A stretch of 21,640 bases of DNA from an uncultured Emergencia sp. (GCA_937997955.1 CALLDR010000168.1:1-21640); one strand, 5' to 3'; positions 15,546 to 21,640 are shown, counted from the stretch's first letter. Numbers and translations are program-made. The notes: generated by a model not told the origin, from the sequence alone.

Positions 15546-16014
15546 GGTCTTCCTGGCCTTCGTCGGTTTTTTCCGCATCTGCCGCTTCGGCTTTGGCCAT
15601 GCCGACAGCGTCCTCGGCAATCCTTCCCAAAATTCCGTTGACGTATTTCGGCGACGCTTCGGTGCCGTACTTCTTCGCCAGCTCCACAGCCTCGTTGATA
15701 GAAACAGCCGGTAAAATATCGTCGAGATACAGAATCTCACAGGCGGCCAGCCGCAGCACCGCCAGGTCTGTCTTCGGCATGCGGGACAGCTTCCAGCCGG
15801 TACAGTGGGCCTCGATGCGCCCGTCGATCTGGTCTTTTTTGTTGCAGAGCAGCGAGTACAGGTCGTTGCAGTAGCTGCGCTGCTTCCGGTCGATGCGATC
15901 CTGGTTCATGTAGTCCGTCTTGTTATTCACGTCAAAATCTCCGCAGGCTTCCATCTGGAAGTACACCTGCATCATGAATTCTCTTGCTTCTTTTCTTGTC
16001 ATAGTGTTGCTCAT
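15538..16014 (-). CDS. nusB: transcription antitermination factor NusB
   Basis: NusB binds boxA RNA with NusE and promotes antitermination of rRNA operons. The 158-residue product opens MTRKEAREFMMQVYFQMEA. It carries the family core WKLSRMPKTDLAVLRLAACEILY, then PAVSINEAVELAKKYGTEASPKYVNGILGRIA. A charged Ala/Glu/Asp tail follows. The start ATG 16014 (four residues before MTRK) lies 4 bp after the asp23 stop codon; GAGGAAG in the end of asp23 serves as ribosome binding site, at a rather long distance. In Clostridia nusB beside asp23 and downstream of spoIIIA is the usual order. Confidence 0.94.
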   Translation of the reverse strand: MSNTMTRKEAREFMMQVYFQMEACGDFDVNNKTDYMNQDRIDRKQRSYCNDLYSLLCNKKDQIDGRIEAHCTGWKLSRMPKTDLAVLRLAACEILYLDDILPAVSINEAVELAKKYGTEASPKYVNGILGRIAEDAVGMAKAEAADAEKTDEGQEDHA

Positions 16015-16018
16015 AGAT

Positions 16019-16378
16019 TTATTCGTCTTCCTCTCCCGGCAGGTGTACGCCCTGCACATGTATATTGACTTCGCATACCTTCAGATCCGTGATCGATTCG
16101 ATCTCCCGTTTGACCGTGCCCTGGATGTCCCAGGCCAGCTGGGGTATCTTCACCATGTATTCCACGATGACATAGACGTCCAGCACCAGCCCCTCCTCGC
16201 CGCGGGATACCTTGATGCCCTTTGGGGCGGTGTCCAGCACCGGCAGATTGATAGGCAGGCTGTCCGTCAGACCGCCCGCCAGCTGGTGCACGCCCTCGAT
16301 GCCGGTGACAGCTCTGGCCGCGCAGACCGTGATCACGTCGTCAGATATTTTGATGGTTCCTAAGTTTTCTTGCTGCAT
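16019..16378 (-). CDS. Asp23/Gls24 family (DUF322) envelope stress protein
   Basis: A 119-residue Asp23/Gls24 family protein. Characteristic segments are GTIKISDDVITVCAARAVTGIEGVHQLAGG, then VYVIVEYMVKIPQLAWDIQGTVKREIESITDLKVCEVNIHVQGV. Members in Firmicutes are linked to cell envelope homeostasis, and the version next to nusB (YqhY in Bacillus) has been tied to fatty acid metabolism through acetyl-CoA carboxylase; that role here is inference. ATG 16378 is chosen because GAGGAAATCC precedes it and the longer frame would overlap the promoter. It is the first gene of the housekeeping operon. Confidence 0.92.
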   Translation of the reverse strand: MQQENLGTIKISDDVITVCAARAVTGIEGVHQLAGGLTDSLPINLPVLDTAPKGIKVSRGEEGLVLDVYVIVEYMVKIPQLAWDIQGTVKREIESITDLKVCEVNIHVQGVHLPGEEDE

Positions 16379-16406
16379 GGATTTCCTCGTTTCTCCCTTA
16401 GCCAAT

Positions 16407-16435
16407 ATTATATCATCGATATCCGCAATTATCAA
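16407..16435 (-). promoter_or_regulatory. sigma-A promoter of the asp23-nusB-xseAB-ispA-dxs-tlyA operon
   Basis: Reading leftwards: TTGATA (16435-16430), a 17-bp spacer and a perfect TATAAT (16412-16407). It lies in the 80-bp gap between spoIIIAH and asp23, with the start site near 16400. It frees the housekeeping genes from the sporulation promoter upstream. Confidence 0.8.
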
Positions 16436-16458
16436 CTTTTTCGTGAAGAATCCTAAGG

Positions 16459-17073
16459 CTAATAGCTGCTCTGGATGACGATCTTGTCAGCGGTCCGTCC
16501 CGTCTCCTCCATGACGATGCTGCAGATCTTGGCCACCGTGTTCTGCTTCAGATCCTGCTCGTCGACGGTCACCGTTACCGTGCTGTCCGTCATGATGACC
16601 AGACATTCCGGCAGGTTTTTCGTGGCGATGATGCCCTCAATGTCCACTTCCTTCTCCATGTATCCCGTCAGCTTTTCCTTCTGCGCCACGGCGTTCTTCT
16701 TCTCCGCGTCATTGGTCGAGTTCTTGATCGTGTCGTCGTACCCCGCGATCAGCTCGTTTCGCTCTAACTCCAGGGCTGCCCTTTTTTCATCAAAGGGGCT
16801 TCCGCCGGAGGTTTTCTCAGCGTCAGAGGCTTCGGCGTTAGAAGCCGTATCGCCCTCCGGGTCCTGCGCGGCATCGGTGTCCGCGTCCGCCGGATCCTCA
16901 GCCTGGGCCACGTTCTGACTGTCCACCAGCACGTCGCCGTCGTGAAGAGGAATCTGTCCGGATTTCACGTTGGTGACCACCAGGCCAGCGCAGAAGATCA
17001 GCGCCACCGCCATGATGGCTACGTTTTCCTTTTTATTCAAAAATCCTTTGATATCAATTTTCTTTCTTTTCAT
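16459..17073 (-). CDS. spoIIIAH: stage III sporulation protein AH
   Basis: SpoIIIAH is the mother-cell membrane partner of forespore SpoIIQ and forms a ring in the space between the two membranes. The 204-residue protein has a basic N-terminus, one membrane helix (about residues 18-34) and an acidic Ala/Asp-rich linker (about 45-92). The C-terminal ring-building domain, related to YscJ/FliF, starts near FDEKRAALELERNELIAGYDD and contains the conserved LPECLVIMTDSTVTVTV region. Its ATG overlaps the spoIIIAG stop (ATGA). It is the last gene of the operon, and no clear terminator hairpin follows before the next promoter. Confidence 0.93.
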   Translation of the reverse strand: MKRKKIDIKGFLNKKENVAIMAVALIFCAGLVVTNVKSGQIPLHDGDVLVDSQNVAQAEDPADADTDAAQDPEGDTASNAEASDAEKTSGGSPFDEKRAALELERNELIAGYDDTIKNSTNDAEKKNAVAQKEKLTGYMEKEVDIEGIIATKNLPECLVIMTDSTVTVTVDEQDLKQNTVAKICSIVMEETGRTADKIVIQSSY

Positions 17074-17444
17074 TCTGTCTTTTCCTCCTGATTCTTTTCA
17101 AATACCATGACGCTGGACGCCGGAATGTCAAAGAGCGTGGAAACGCCTTTGATGATGCTGGTCTTGACCACCGGGTCCTCCGCGCCCTGGGCGGTGACGA
17201 TGACGCCGCTGACTTTGCTCTCTTCTCCATATTGAATCATAACATCTACATCACCTACTCCCTTGACTTCGGACAGAAAGCTGCAGAGGGCGCTTTCTGT
17301 GGCGCCGTCGTCGTCGGAGATCTGCCTGCGGCTGTCATGGCTGTCCGTGAGTATGCTGATGGTCAGCAGGAAGACCGATGCGACGATGATCGCTCCGATG
17401 ATCTTTACCATGGTTTCTTTTTTGATTTCAGGTCTTTCAAACAT
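17070..17444 (-). CDS. spoIIIAG: stage III sporulation protein AG (short form)
   Basis: SpoIIIAG forms a large ring in the engulfment channel. The 124-residue product has a membrane helix (about residues 13-33) and a ring-building domain recognisable from LCSFLSEVKGVGDVDVMIQYG and KTSIIKGVSTLFDIPASSVMVFEK. The Bacillus protein is 229 residues; here the segment that in Bacillus holds the extra beta-rich insertion is largely missing, leaving a compact form. A purine-rich GAGAGGGT lies before the ATG. It follows spoIIIAF by 34 nt and overlaps spoIIIAH. Confidence 0.88.
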   Translation of the reverse strand: MFERPEIKKETMVKIIGAIIVASVFLLTISILTDSHDSRRQISDDDGATESALCSFLSEVKGVGDVDVMIQYGEESKVSGVIVTAQGAEDPVVKTSIIKGVSTLFDIPASSVMVFEKNQEEKTE

Positions 17445-17478
17445 AGTACCCTCTCTTTTATACCTATGAGAAATTTCT

Positions 17479-17649
17479 CTATTTATGAACGAAATCGCTG
17501 ATGGGAGATAAAATCACCGCCAGGACGATGATGGAAAAGATAAATCGCAAGTATTTTGCCATATTTCCCTCAGGCATCAGGATTTCGATAAACGTGATGG
17601 ACAGTATGACGATGAAGATATCCTTCACCCATTCCGTGATCGTACTCAT
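17479..17649 (-). CDS. spoIIIAF: stage III sporulation protein AF (56-residue miniature form)
   Basis: This small frame begins with MSTITEWVKDIFIVIL and continues through ITFIEILMPEGNMAKYLRFIF and VILSPISDF, matching the N-terminal two-helix part of SpoIIIAF. It ends after only 56 residues, whereas Bacillus SpoIIIAF is about 206 residues with a soluble C-terminal domain. The gap from its stop to the spoIIIAG start is only 34 nt, so no hidden remainder or simple frameshift can restore the domain. The ATG at 17649 overlaps the spoIIIAE stop (ATGA). The much longer frame that includes this region is spoIIIAE read out of phase. Confidence 0.85.
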   Translation of the reverse strand: MSTITEWVKDIFIVILSITFIEILMPEGNMAKYLRFIFSIIVLAVILSPISDFVHK

Positions 17650-18734
17650 GCGCCGCCTCCCAGACTGATGATCGAAGTGATAAAGATGATGAACAGGAGC
17701 GAGGCGAAAAACAGCACGCTGCCCATGATGATCAGGCAGCTGCCAACATCGGCGATGCCTGCCGCCAGCTTCTTTGACGCTACCGGCTCCACCAGAAGCG
17801 CCGTCACCTTGTAGATCAGGGAGATGACCAGGATCTTGACGATCGGCGTCAGGATCAGACACAGGATCATCAGAATACCGAAGACGCCGACCACGCTTTT
17901 GATCGAGCCCATGCACTTGATGAACAGCTCCACCGTATCCGCGGCAAAACCGCCGACGATGGGAATGAAAGCGTCCAGAGAATACTTGGCGGTGCCTACG
18001 ATGAGACTGTCGCTGGTCTTGGCGATCAGGCCCTGGATGGCGATGATGCCGGTCATCAGGGTGATGATGATGCCCGTGACGAAGAGAGACGCCTGCCTGA
18101 GAACTTTTGATAGCTGGTTTACATAATCCTTTTCTGTTAAACAATTCAGCAGCGAGAACACGGTGGACAGGAAGATCGCCGGAAGCACCACGTTTTTGAT
18201 GATGGATTGGAAGATGGTCACGGCGGTCAGCAGCAGCGGGCTCATGATGGTGCCCGACGCCACCTGTCCCATGGCGATAAGGATAGCGATGAGGATGGGA
18301 AGCAGGATCTCCATGGTATATGTAATGGTTTTGACAGCGTCCAGTGTCATCTGGTAGATGTCCTGAAAGCTGGTCATGGCCAGGCCTACGATGACGATAC
18401 AGCAGATCAGGGATGCGATCTCCGCCGTCCCTTTCTTTCCGAAGGAGCCTGACAGGTTTTTCAAAAGTCCGATGATGATGCACACCGTCAGGATCTCCAC
18501 GCCTATGACCAGGGCGCTCTTCACTTCGTACAGGAGCAGCGTCTTCAGGCTGTCGATGATATCCTGGGACTGGAAGATGCTCTTCCCCGATAAAGTGGCG
18601 TCCAGAATGTCCTCCATGGTAAAGTGGTCCGATATCCCGCCTGACAGCTGGCTGGCGTAATCCTCCAGAGAAGCGATCTGCTTCTGGTCCAAGACGTTTT
18701 TCATTTGTTCCTTTACGATTTCATCAAAATCCAT
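17646..18734 (-). CDS. spoIIIAE: stage III sporulation protein AE
   Basis: SpoIIIAE is a polytopic membrane protein of the SpoIIIA-SpoIIQ channel, probably its export-gate-like part. The 362-residue protein has a soluble N-terminus (MDFDEIVKEQMKNVL, SLEDYASQLSGG). A series of hydrophobic segments follows from about residue 75 onward, including VKTITYTMEILLPILIAI, VPIVGGFAADTVELF-like IPIVGGFAADTVELFIKCMG and a C-terminal membrane segment. Bacillus SpoIIIAE is longer (about 400 residues) because of an N-terminal signal region not evident here. The start at 18734 is preceded by an AAGGGG site; the gap to spoIIIAD is 21 bp. Confidence 0.94.
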   Translation of the reverse strand: MDFDEIVKEQMKNVLDQKQIASLEDYASQLSGGISDHFTMEDILDATLSGKSIFQSQDIIDSLKTLLLYEVKSALVIGVEILTVCIIIGLLKNLSGSFGKKGTAEIASLICCIVIVGLAMTSFQDIYQMTLDAVKTITYTMEILLPILIAILIAMGQVASGTIMSPLLLTAVTIFQSIIKNVVLPAIFLSTVFSLLNCLTEKDYVNQLSKVLRQASLFVTGIIITLMTGIIAIQGLIAKTSDSLIVGTAKYSLDAFIPIVGGFAADTVELFIKCMGSIKSVVGVFGILMILCLILTPIVKILVISLIYKVTALLVEPVASKKLAAGIADVGSCLIIMGSVLFFASLLFIIFITSIISLGGGA

Positions 18735-18755
18735 AGGGTTCCCCTTCTCTCCGCG

Positions 18756-19139
18756 CTACAGAAGCTGTTCCACCAGATCCAGTATGGATACGAAGACCGG
18801 TATGGCAACGCAGAATATGATCACTTTTCCAGCCAGCTCTACCTTTGACGCGATGGAGCCTTCCCCCGCGTCCCGGCACAGCTGAGATGTGAATTCGGTG
18901 ATATAGGCGATGGCGAGGACTTTGATGATCACAGGAAAGTAGGCTTTGCCAAAGGCCAGCTGGCCGTACAGCTGCGACATGTAGACAAAGGCGTATTTCA
19001 GGCTGTCTGCCAGAAAGTACAGGATCAAAACGCTGCAGGCCACGGCGGTGAATACGCCGAACTCAGGTTTGTAGTTTTTCACCAGCACGATGAGCACGAC
19101 CGCGCACAGCGCCAGCGCCGCTATCTTCAGTATTTCCAT
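18756..19139 (-). CDS. spoIIIAD: stage III sporulation protein AD
   Basis: A 127-residue membrane protein with four hydrophobic segments, part of the mother-cell sporulation channel. Conserved stretches include YFPVIIKVLAIAYITEFTSQLCRDAGEGSIASKVELAGK, which identifies the family. The start is ATG 19139 (MEILKIAALALC), 4 bp after the spoIIIAC stop codon. The frame is open upstream but that part is spoIIIAC in another phase. Confidence 0.94.
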   Translation of the reverse strand: MEILKIAALALCAVVLIVLVKNYKPEFGVFTAVACSVLILYFLADSLKYAFVYMSQLYGQLAFGKAYFPVIIKVLAIAYITEFTSQLCRDAGEGSIASKVELAGKVIIFCVAIPVFVSILDLVEQLL

Positions 19140-19143
19140 AGCT

Positions 19144-19338
19144 TTAAAACTCCATGAAGACTTTGATCGTATCAAAGAATTCTGAAAGCATCTTGACGAT
19201 GATGGCAAGGACGATGATCACGCCGGCCAAAGTCGTCATCATAGCCATCTCCTCCTTGCCGGATTTGATCAGCAGCTGGTTCAAAAGCGCGATGCAGATG
19301 CCGATGGCCGCTATTTTAAAGATGATACTTACACTCAA
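19144..19338 (-). CDS. spoIIIAC: stage III sporulation protein AC
   Basis: A 64-residue protein with two membrane helices, in line with the usual SpoIIIAC length of about 65-68. Sequence features are IIFKIAAIGICIALLNQLLIKSGKEE and TLAGVIIVLAIIVKMLSEFFDTIK. The start is TTG at 19338: a G-rich AGGGGGGA site lies 7 nt before it, while the nearby ATG leads straight to a stop codon. Upstream of the gene lies an unusual 350-bp repeat-filled interval instead of close packing to spoIIIAB. Confidence 0.92.
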   Translation of the reverse strand: MSVSIIFKIAAIGICIALLNQLLIKSGKEEMAMMTTLAGVIIVLAIIVKMLSEFFDTIKVFMEF

Positions 19339-19357
19339 TCCATGTTCCCCCCTCTTC

Positions 19358-19670
19358 GTTTCGTATTTCCGCAGTACAGCTGTCGTTTTACGAAACCCGT
19401 GCTCCTTTTACGGCGCCTCGGTTTCGTATTCACGGTGTTTGCGCGGGGTTTTACGAAACTTTTTTCGTAAAACCTTGGACAGCGTTTCGTAATATGGGCG
19501 GTTTTACAGCTGTTTACGAAACCAATTGCCGTACTGGCCGCTGAATCGTTTCGTATTTTACGCAATTATTTTATGTTTTACGAAACCGGACCGGCTGATG
19601 CCGCGCGGAAGCCTGCAGAAGCCTGCGGAATGTTTCGTAAAACCGACGATAGAATCCTCTTTTACGAAAC
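19358..19670. repeat. array of five 39-bp dyads, GTTTCGTA-N23-TACGAAAC, inside the spoIIIA operon
   Basis: Five units lie at 19358-19396, 19421-19459, 19484-19522, 19548-19586 and 19632-19670. Each has perfect 8-bp inverted arms exactly 23 bp apart; the cores differ. Gaps between units are 24, 24, 25 and 45 bp. A sixth left-type site sits at 19463-19474, and partial sites (TTTTAC) lie near 19406, 19500 and 19556. The array fills almost the whole 353-bp gap between spoIIIAB and spoIIIAC (19339-19691), in which I find no credible gene. Transcribed RNA could fold each unit into a stem-loop. Confidence 0.85.
19447..19474. repeat. perfect 12-bp hairpin within the array
   Basis: GGTTTTACGAAA (19447-19458) and TTTCGTAAAACC (19463-19474) pair perfectly around a 4-nt loop. 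The stem joins the right arm of the second unit to the extra site that follows it. Confidence 0.8.
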
Positions 19671-19691
19671 CGCTGACCGTTATGCTAATTG

Positions 19692-20213
19692 CTATAATAA
19701 AGCGATGGTAATGACCAGCCCGACGGAAACGCCCAGGCGGGCGTACATGCGTCCTTTGGTCCTGATATCTTCCTCCGCCTCTGAAAGCTGCCGGGCGAGC
19801 TGATCGTCCAGCAGCCGAAAATGGTCCTGCTGTCCCCGGAAATCGCTTTGTCCCAGAAACTGGCCGCATTTCTTCATGACAGATATATCGTCCGCCGTCA
19901 AAGGGCTCTTTTCGTAGACCAGGTCGATGGCCTGGTTCCACATCTGCTCCAGGGACAGCGCCGCCCTTTCATCTCGGTAAGAAGCCATAACGGATCGGAG
20001 CAGAATGGCGGTTTCCCTGTTGTCGCTGGCCGCCAGTCTGGCGAAGATCTGGGGCAGCGGTTCTTTGAAGTAGCTGATCTCTGTAGCGATGTGAGCGATC
20101 AGGTCCCGAAACTCTTCCAACAGCTGCCTGCGGCGGCGGATCTCCGCGGATTTCATCATACCTGTGGCGGCAGCGGCTATAAAAGCCAGAAACAGTCCTG
20201 CTGCTTTAACCAT
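19692..20213 (-). CDS. spoIIIAB: stage III sporulation protein AB
   Basis: A 173-residue SpoIIIAB, with membrane segments at both ends and a helical middle. The N-terminus is MVKAAGLFLAFIAAAATGMM. The pattern REFRDLIAHIATEISYFKEPLPQIF in the first third and the C-terminal GRMYARLGVSVGLVITIALL match the family, which resembles the GspF component of secretion systems and is thought to work with the SpoIIIAA ATPase. Its ATG overlaps the end of spoIIIAA by 8 nt. The next operon gene, spoIIIAC, does not follow closely; the repeat array intervenes. Confidence 0.93.
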   Translation of the reverse strand: MVKAAGLFLAFIAAAATGMMKSAEIRRRRQLLEEFRDLIAHIATEISYFKEPLPQIFARLAASDNRETAILLRSVMASYRDERAALSLEQMWNQAIDLVYEKSPLTADDISVMKKCGQFLGQSDFRGQQDHFRLLDDQLARQLSEAEEDIRTKGRMYARLGVSVGLVITIALL

Positions 20214-21087
20214 GGATCACCTCCTGAACAGTGCCCACCGAAGGCCGGTTTGACAGGAATATGATGTGGTCGAAGGTTCCGCTGTCTATGATACCGGATA
20301 TGGGGAGCTTCCTGATGTCTTCTATATCGCTGCCGTGGGCGCTGGCGATGACGCTGACGCCGCAGTTTCTGCAGGCTTTGATGGCTTCGCCGTCCTCCGT
20401 CCTGCCGATCTCGTCGGTGATGACCACGTCGGGAGACATGGCGCGGATCAGCATGAGAATCCCTTCGGCTTTGGGACAGCCGTCCAGCACGTCGGTCATG
20501 GGTCCCAGCCGGTAGCTGCTGGACCCGCCGTGCATACCCGCGATCTCGGAGCGCTCGTCGCAGACGGCCACTTTGAGCCCCTCATCCTCTCCCATGCTTC
20601 GGGCGATATCCCGCAGCATGGTGGTCTTCCCGCAGCCCGGCGGAGAAACGATGAGCAGGCTGGCTGGTCTGCCGTCGTCTTTGACGAGCAGATGCTTCAG
20701 AGGCCGGCTGCAGCCGATGATCTCGTGGCAGCAGCGGATATTCAGGGAGCTGATCTCACGCAGCAGCGTGACCTTTCCCTTTTCCATGACAGCCTTGCCG
20801 CAGATACCGACCCGGTGTCCGCCGTCTATGGTAACGAAGCCTTTAGCCAGATCCTCCTCGTAGGCGTAATAGGAGAATTTCAGAAGATTGTTCAGTATGT
20901 TGGTGATGTCGCTGCCGCTGACGCGGCCTCTCAGAGCCACAGCTCTGCCGCGGCACATGAGCCTCACTTCCCTGTCCCGGTATACCCTCACTTCTTCAAT
21001 GGCTTCCCGCGCGGTCTGGTCCATGGCGCCGATCTGGCGCTGGATCTCCTGTGGAAAGCACTGAAAGACCTTTTCAAAATGTTTCAT
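20206..21087 (-). CDS. spoIIIAA: stage III sporulation protein AA (ATPase)
   Basis: SpoIIIAA is the cytoplasmic secretion-type ATPase of the SpoIIIA complex, needed in the mother cell for late forespore gene expression. The 293-residue protein has Walker A SPPGCGKTT (about 148-156), AVCDERSEIAG, and Walker B VVITDEIG (221-228) followed by ASAHG. The N-terminal part has EEVRVYRDREVRL and the conserved GFVTIDGGHRVGICGKAV. An AAAGGA lies about 10 nt before the ATG at 21087. It is the first gene of the operon, behind a candidate sigma-E promoter. Confidence 0.95.
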   Translation of the reverse strand: MKHFEKVFQCFPQEIQRQIGAMDQTAREAIEEVRVYRDREVRLMCRGRAVALRGRVSGSDITNILNNLLKFSYYAYEEDLAKGFVTIDGGHRVGICGKAVMEKGKVTLLREISSLNIRCCHEIIGCSRPLKHLLVKDDGRPASLLIVSPPGCGKTTMLRDIARSMGEDEGLKVAVCDERSEIAGMHGGSSSYRLGPMTDVLDGCPKAEGILMLIRAMSPDVVITDEIGRTEDGEAIKACRNCGVSVIASAHGSDIEDIRKLPISGIIDSGTFDHIIFLSNRPSVGTVQEVIHG

Positions 21088-21114
21088 AGCTTGCCTGTCC
21101 TTTCTTTCTCTAAC

Positions 21115-21142
21115 ATCATATTCGCGGGACAGGCAGATATGA
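21115..21142 (-). promoter_or_regulatory. candidate sigma-E promoter of the spoIIIA operon
   Basis: Reading leftwards: TCATATC (21142-21136), a 13-bp spacer, AATATGAT (21122-21115). This resembles the Bacillus sigma-E pattern KMATATT-N13/15-CATACAMT, with the -35 close to consensus and the -10 partly. The start would be near 21108, about 20 nt before the ATG. Known spoIIIA operons are sigma-E dependent. Confidence 0.5.
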
Positions 21143-21225
21143 TTACTTTTTTATGGAACATTCGTTTCATCTGCACACGCTTCCGGCTTGTCGATTTTGA
21201 CCACTTGTGTTTAGAAATCAACCGA

Positions 21226-21247
21226 CTATTGGAAACCTATTGAAAGC
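21226..21247 (+). promoter_or_regulatory. 11-bp direct repeat overlapping the -35 of the LytTR gene
   Basis: CTATTGGAAAC (21226-21236) and CTATTGAAAGC (21237-21247) are imperfect adjacent direct repeats. LytTR regulators bind paired direct repeats, usually about two helical turns apart, so this may be part of an autoregulatory site. The short period makes it tentative. Confidence 0.35.
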
Positions 21248-21268
21248 GCCATTGGCTTTTCATATAAT
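21240..21268 (+). promoter_or_regulatory. sigma-A promoter of the LytTR gene
   Basis: TTGAAA (21240-21245), a 17-bp spacer and a perfect TATAAT (21263-21268). The start site is near 21275, followed by AGGAGG at 21281-21286. Confidence 0.75.
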
Positions 21269-21294
21269 ATTGTCACAGAAAGGAGGAATTTCAA

Positions 21295-21640
21295 ATGCAG
21301 CTCGAAATAAAAATAGACAGCGCATATATTGAGCCTAAAGTAATCATATTGACTGCTTCTATGACGGAGGATGTTCAGACTATATTGAACAAGCTATCAG
21401 ATCAGGCGCCGCAGATTATTTCAGGGAGCAGGGAGAATAAAATTGAAGTTATAGAACCGGAGGATTTGATCCGGATTTATGCAAGCACCGGAAAAGTTTT
21501 TGCTGTTACCCATAAAGGCGAATATGCACTGCGCCTTCGCCTTTATGAAATAGAGGAACGGCTGCCGCCCCATCAGTTTGTCCGTATCTCCAATTCAGAA
21601 ATCATCAATCTGAAAAATGTCAATAACTTTGACTTGAGCT
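21295..21640 (+). CDS. LytTR-domain DNA-binding protein (partial, C-terminus off window)
   Basis: The frame starts at ATG 21295, 8 nt after AGGAGG, and runs to the window edge (115 codons). The N-terminal part, MQLEIKIDSAYIEPKVII, is short and lacks a receiver domain. A LytTR DNA-binding domain follows: IEVIEPEDLIRIYASTGKVFAVTHKGEY, RLRLYEIEERLPPHQFVRISNSEIINLKNV. This is the layout of stand-alone LytTR regulators of about 150 residues, which in Firmicutes are often followed by a DUF3021 membrane protein; that neighbour would lie beyond the window. It is divergent from spoIIIAA. Confidence 0.9.
   Translation, partial: MQLEIKIDSAYIEPKVIILTASMTEDVQTILNKLSDQAPQIISGSRENKIEVIEPEDLIRIYASTGKVFAVTHKGEYALRLRLYEIEERLPPHQFVRISNSEIINLKNVNNFDLS

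Noticed and set aside
15546..15740. N-terminal extension of the Kae1-like protein
   Set aside because: That stretch is nusB in another phase; the ATG overlapping the nusB stop gives the normal family N-terminus.
17445..17478. Frameshift hiding the rest of SpoIIIAF
   Set aside because: Only 34 nt separate its stop from spoIIIAG, too little to encode the missing domain in any frame.
17479..18483. 334-residue frame containing spoIIIAF
   Set aside because: Its first 278 residues are spoIIIAE read out of phase, His/Arg/Gly-rich; only the last 56 residues are genuine.
19358..19670. CRISPR array
   Set aside because: The conserved part is only 8 bp and alternates in orientation, the spacing widens at one end, and no cas gene is present.
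20266..21243. 325-residue plus-strand frame opposite spoIIIAA
   Set aside because: It is antisense to a clearly identified gene, has no ribosome binding site or family motifs, and results from codon bias.

Overview
The window looks like chromosomal DNA of a spore-forming member of the class Clostridia. The strongest evidence is a complete spoIIIA operon (AA to AH, minus strand, 21087 to 16459). It is followed by a typical clostridial housekeeping cluster, asp23 - nusB - Kae1-like - xseA - xseB - ispA - dxs - tlyA. The genus cannot be fixed from the sequence alone.

Layout, left to right. 1-2148: mutS (minus, C-terminus off the window). 2149-5001: an AAA_14/DUF4143 ATPase (plus) and an unrecognised 289-residue protein (minus), preceded by a decayed fragment of a DUF2812 gene. 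5014-5881: a PadR regulator and an intact DUF2812 membrane protein, with a clear promoter and overlapping operator-like dyad. 5899-7317: three tandem GNAT acetyltransferases (minus) from one good promoter. 7485-8029: a small membrane-anchored HMA metal-binding protein with its own promoter, a dyad at the start site and a foldable leader. 8030-8270: non-coding, with a four-copy 10-bp repeat and a likely terminator. 8271-16435: the housekeeping operon, read leftwards from a good sigma-A-type promoter at 16435-16407 and ending with a class I aminotransferase. 16459-21142: the spoIIIA operon, read leftwards from a candidate sigma-E promoter. 21226-21640: the start of a divergent LytTR-domain regulator.

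How the genes work together: SpoIIIAA-AH would form the mother-cell side of the transenvelope channel used during engulfment. Dxs and IspA give the start of the MEP route and the prenyl diphosphate product. XseA/XseB form exonuclease VII. NusB and TlyA serve rRNA transcription and modification. The 2.2-8.0 kb part between mutS and the operon is an accessory block of regulators, acetyltransferases and orphan genes.

The most unusual signal is a 350-bp non-coding interval inside the spoIIIA operon, between AB and AC. It holds five 39-bp dyads of the form GTTTCGTA-N23-TACGAAAC with perfect arms, separated by 24, 24, 25 and 45 bp. Other oddities are a 56-residue SpoIIIAF, a short SpoIIIAG, and an Asp/Phe/Gly repeat insertion in Dxs.
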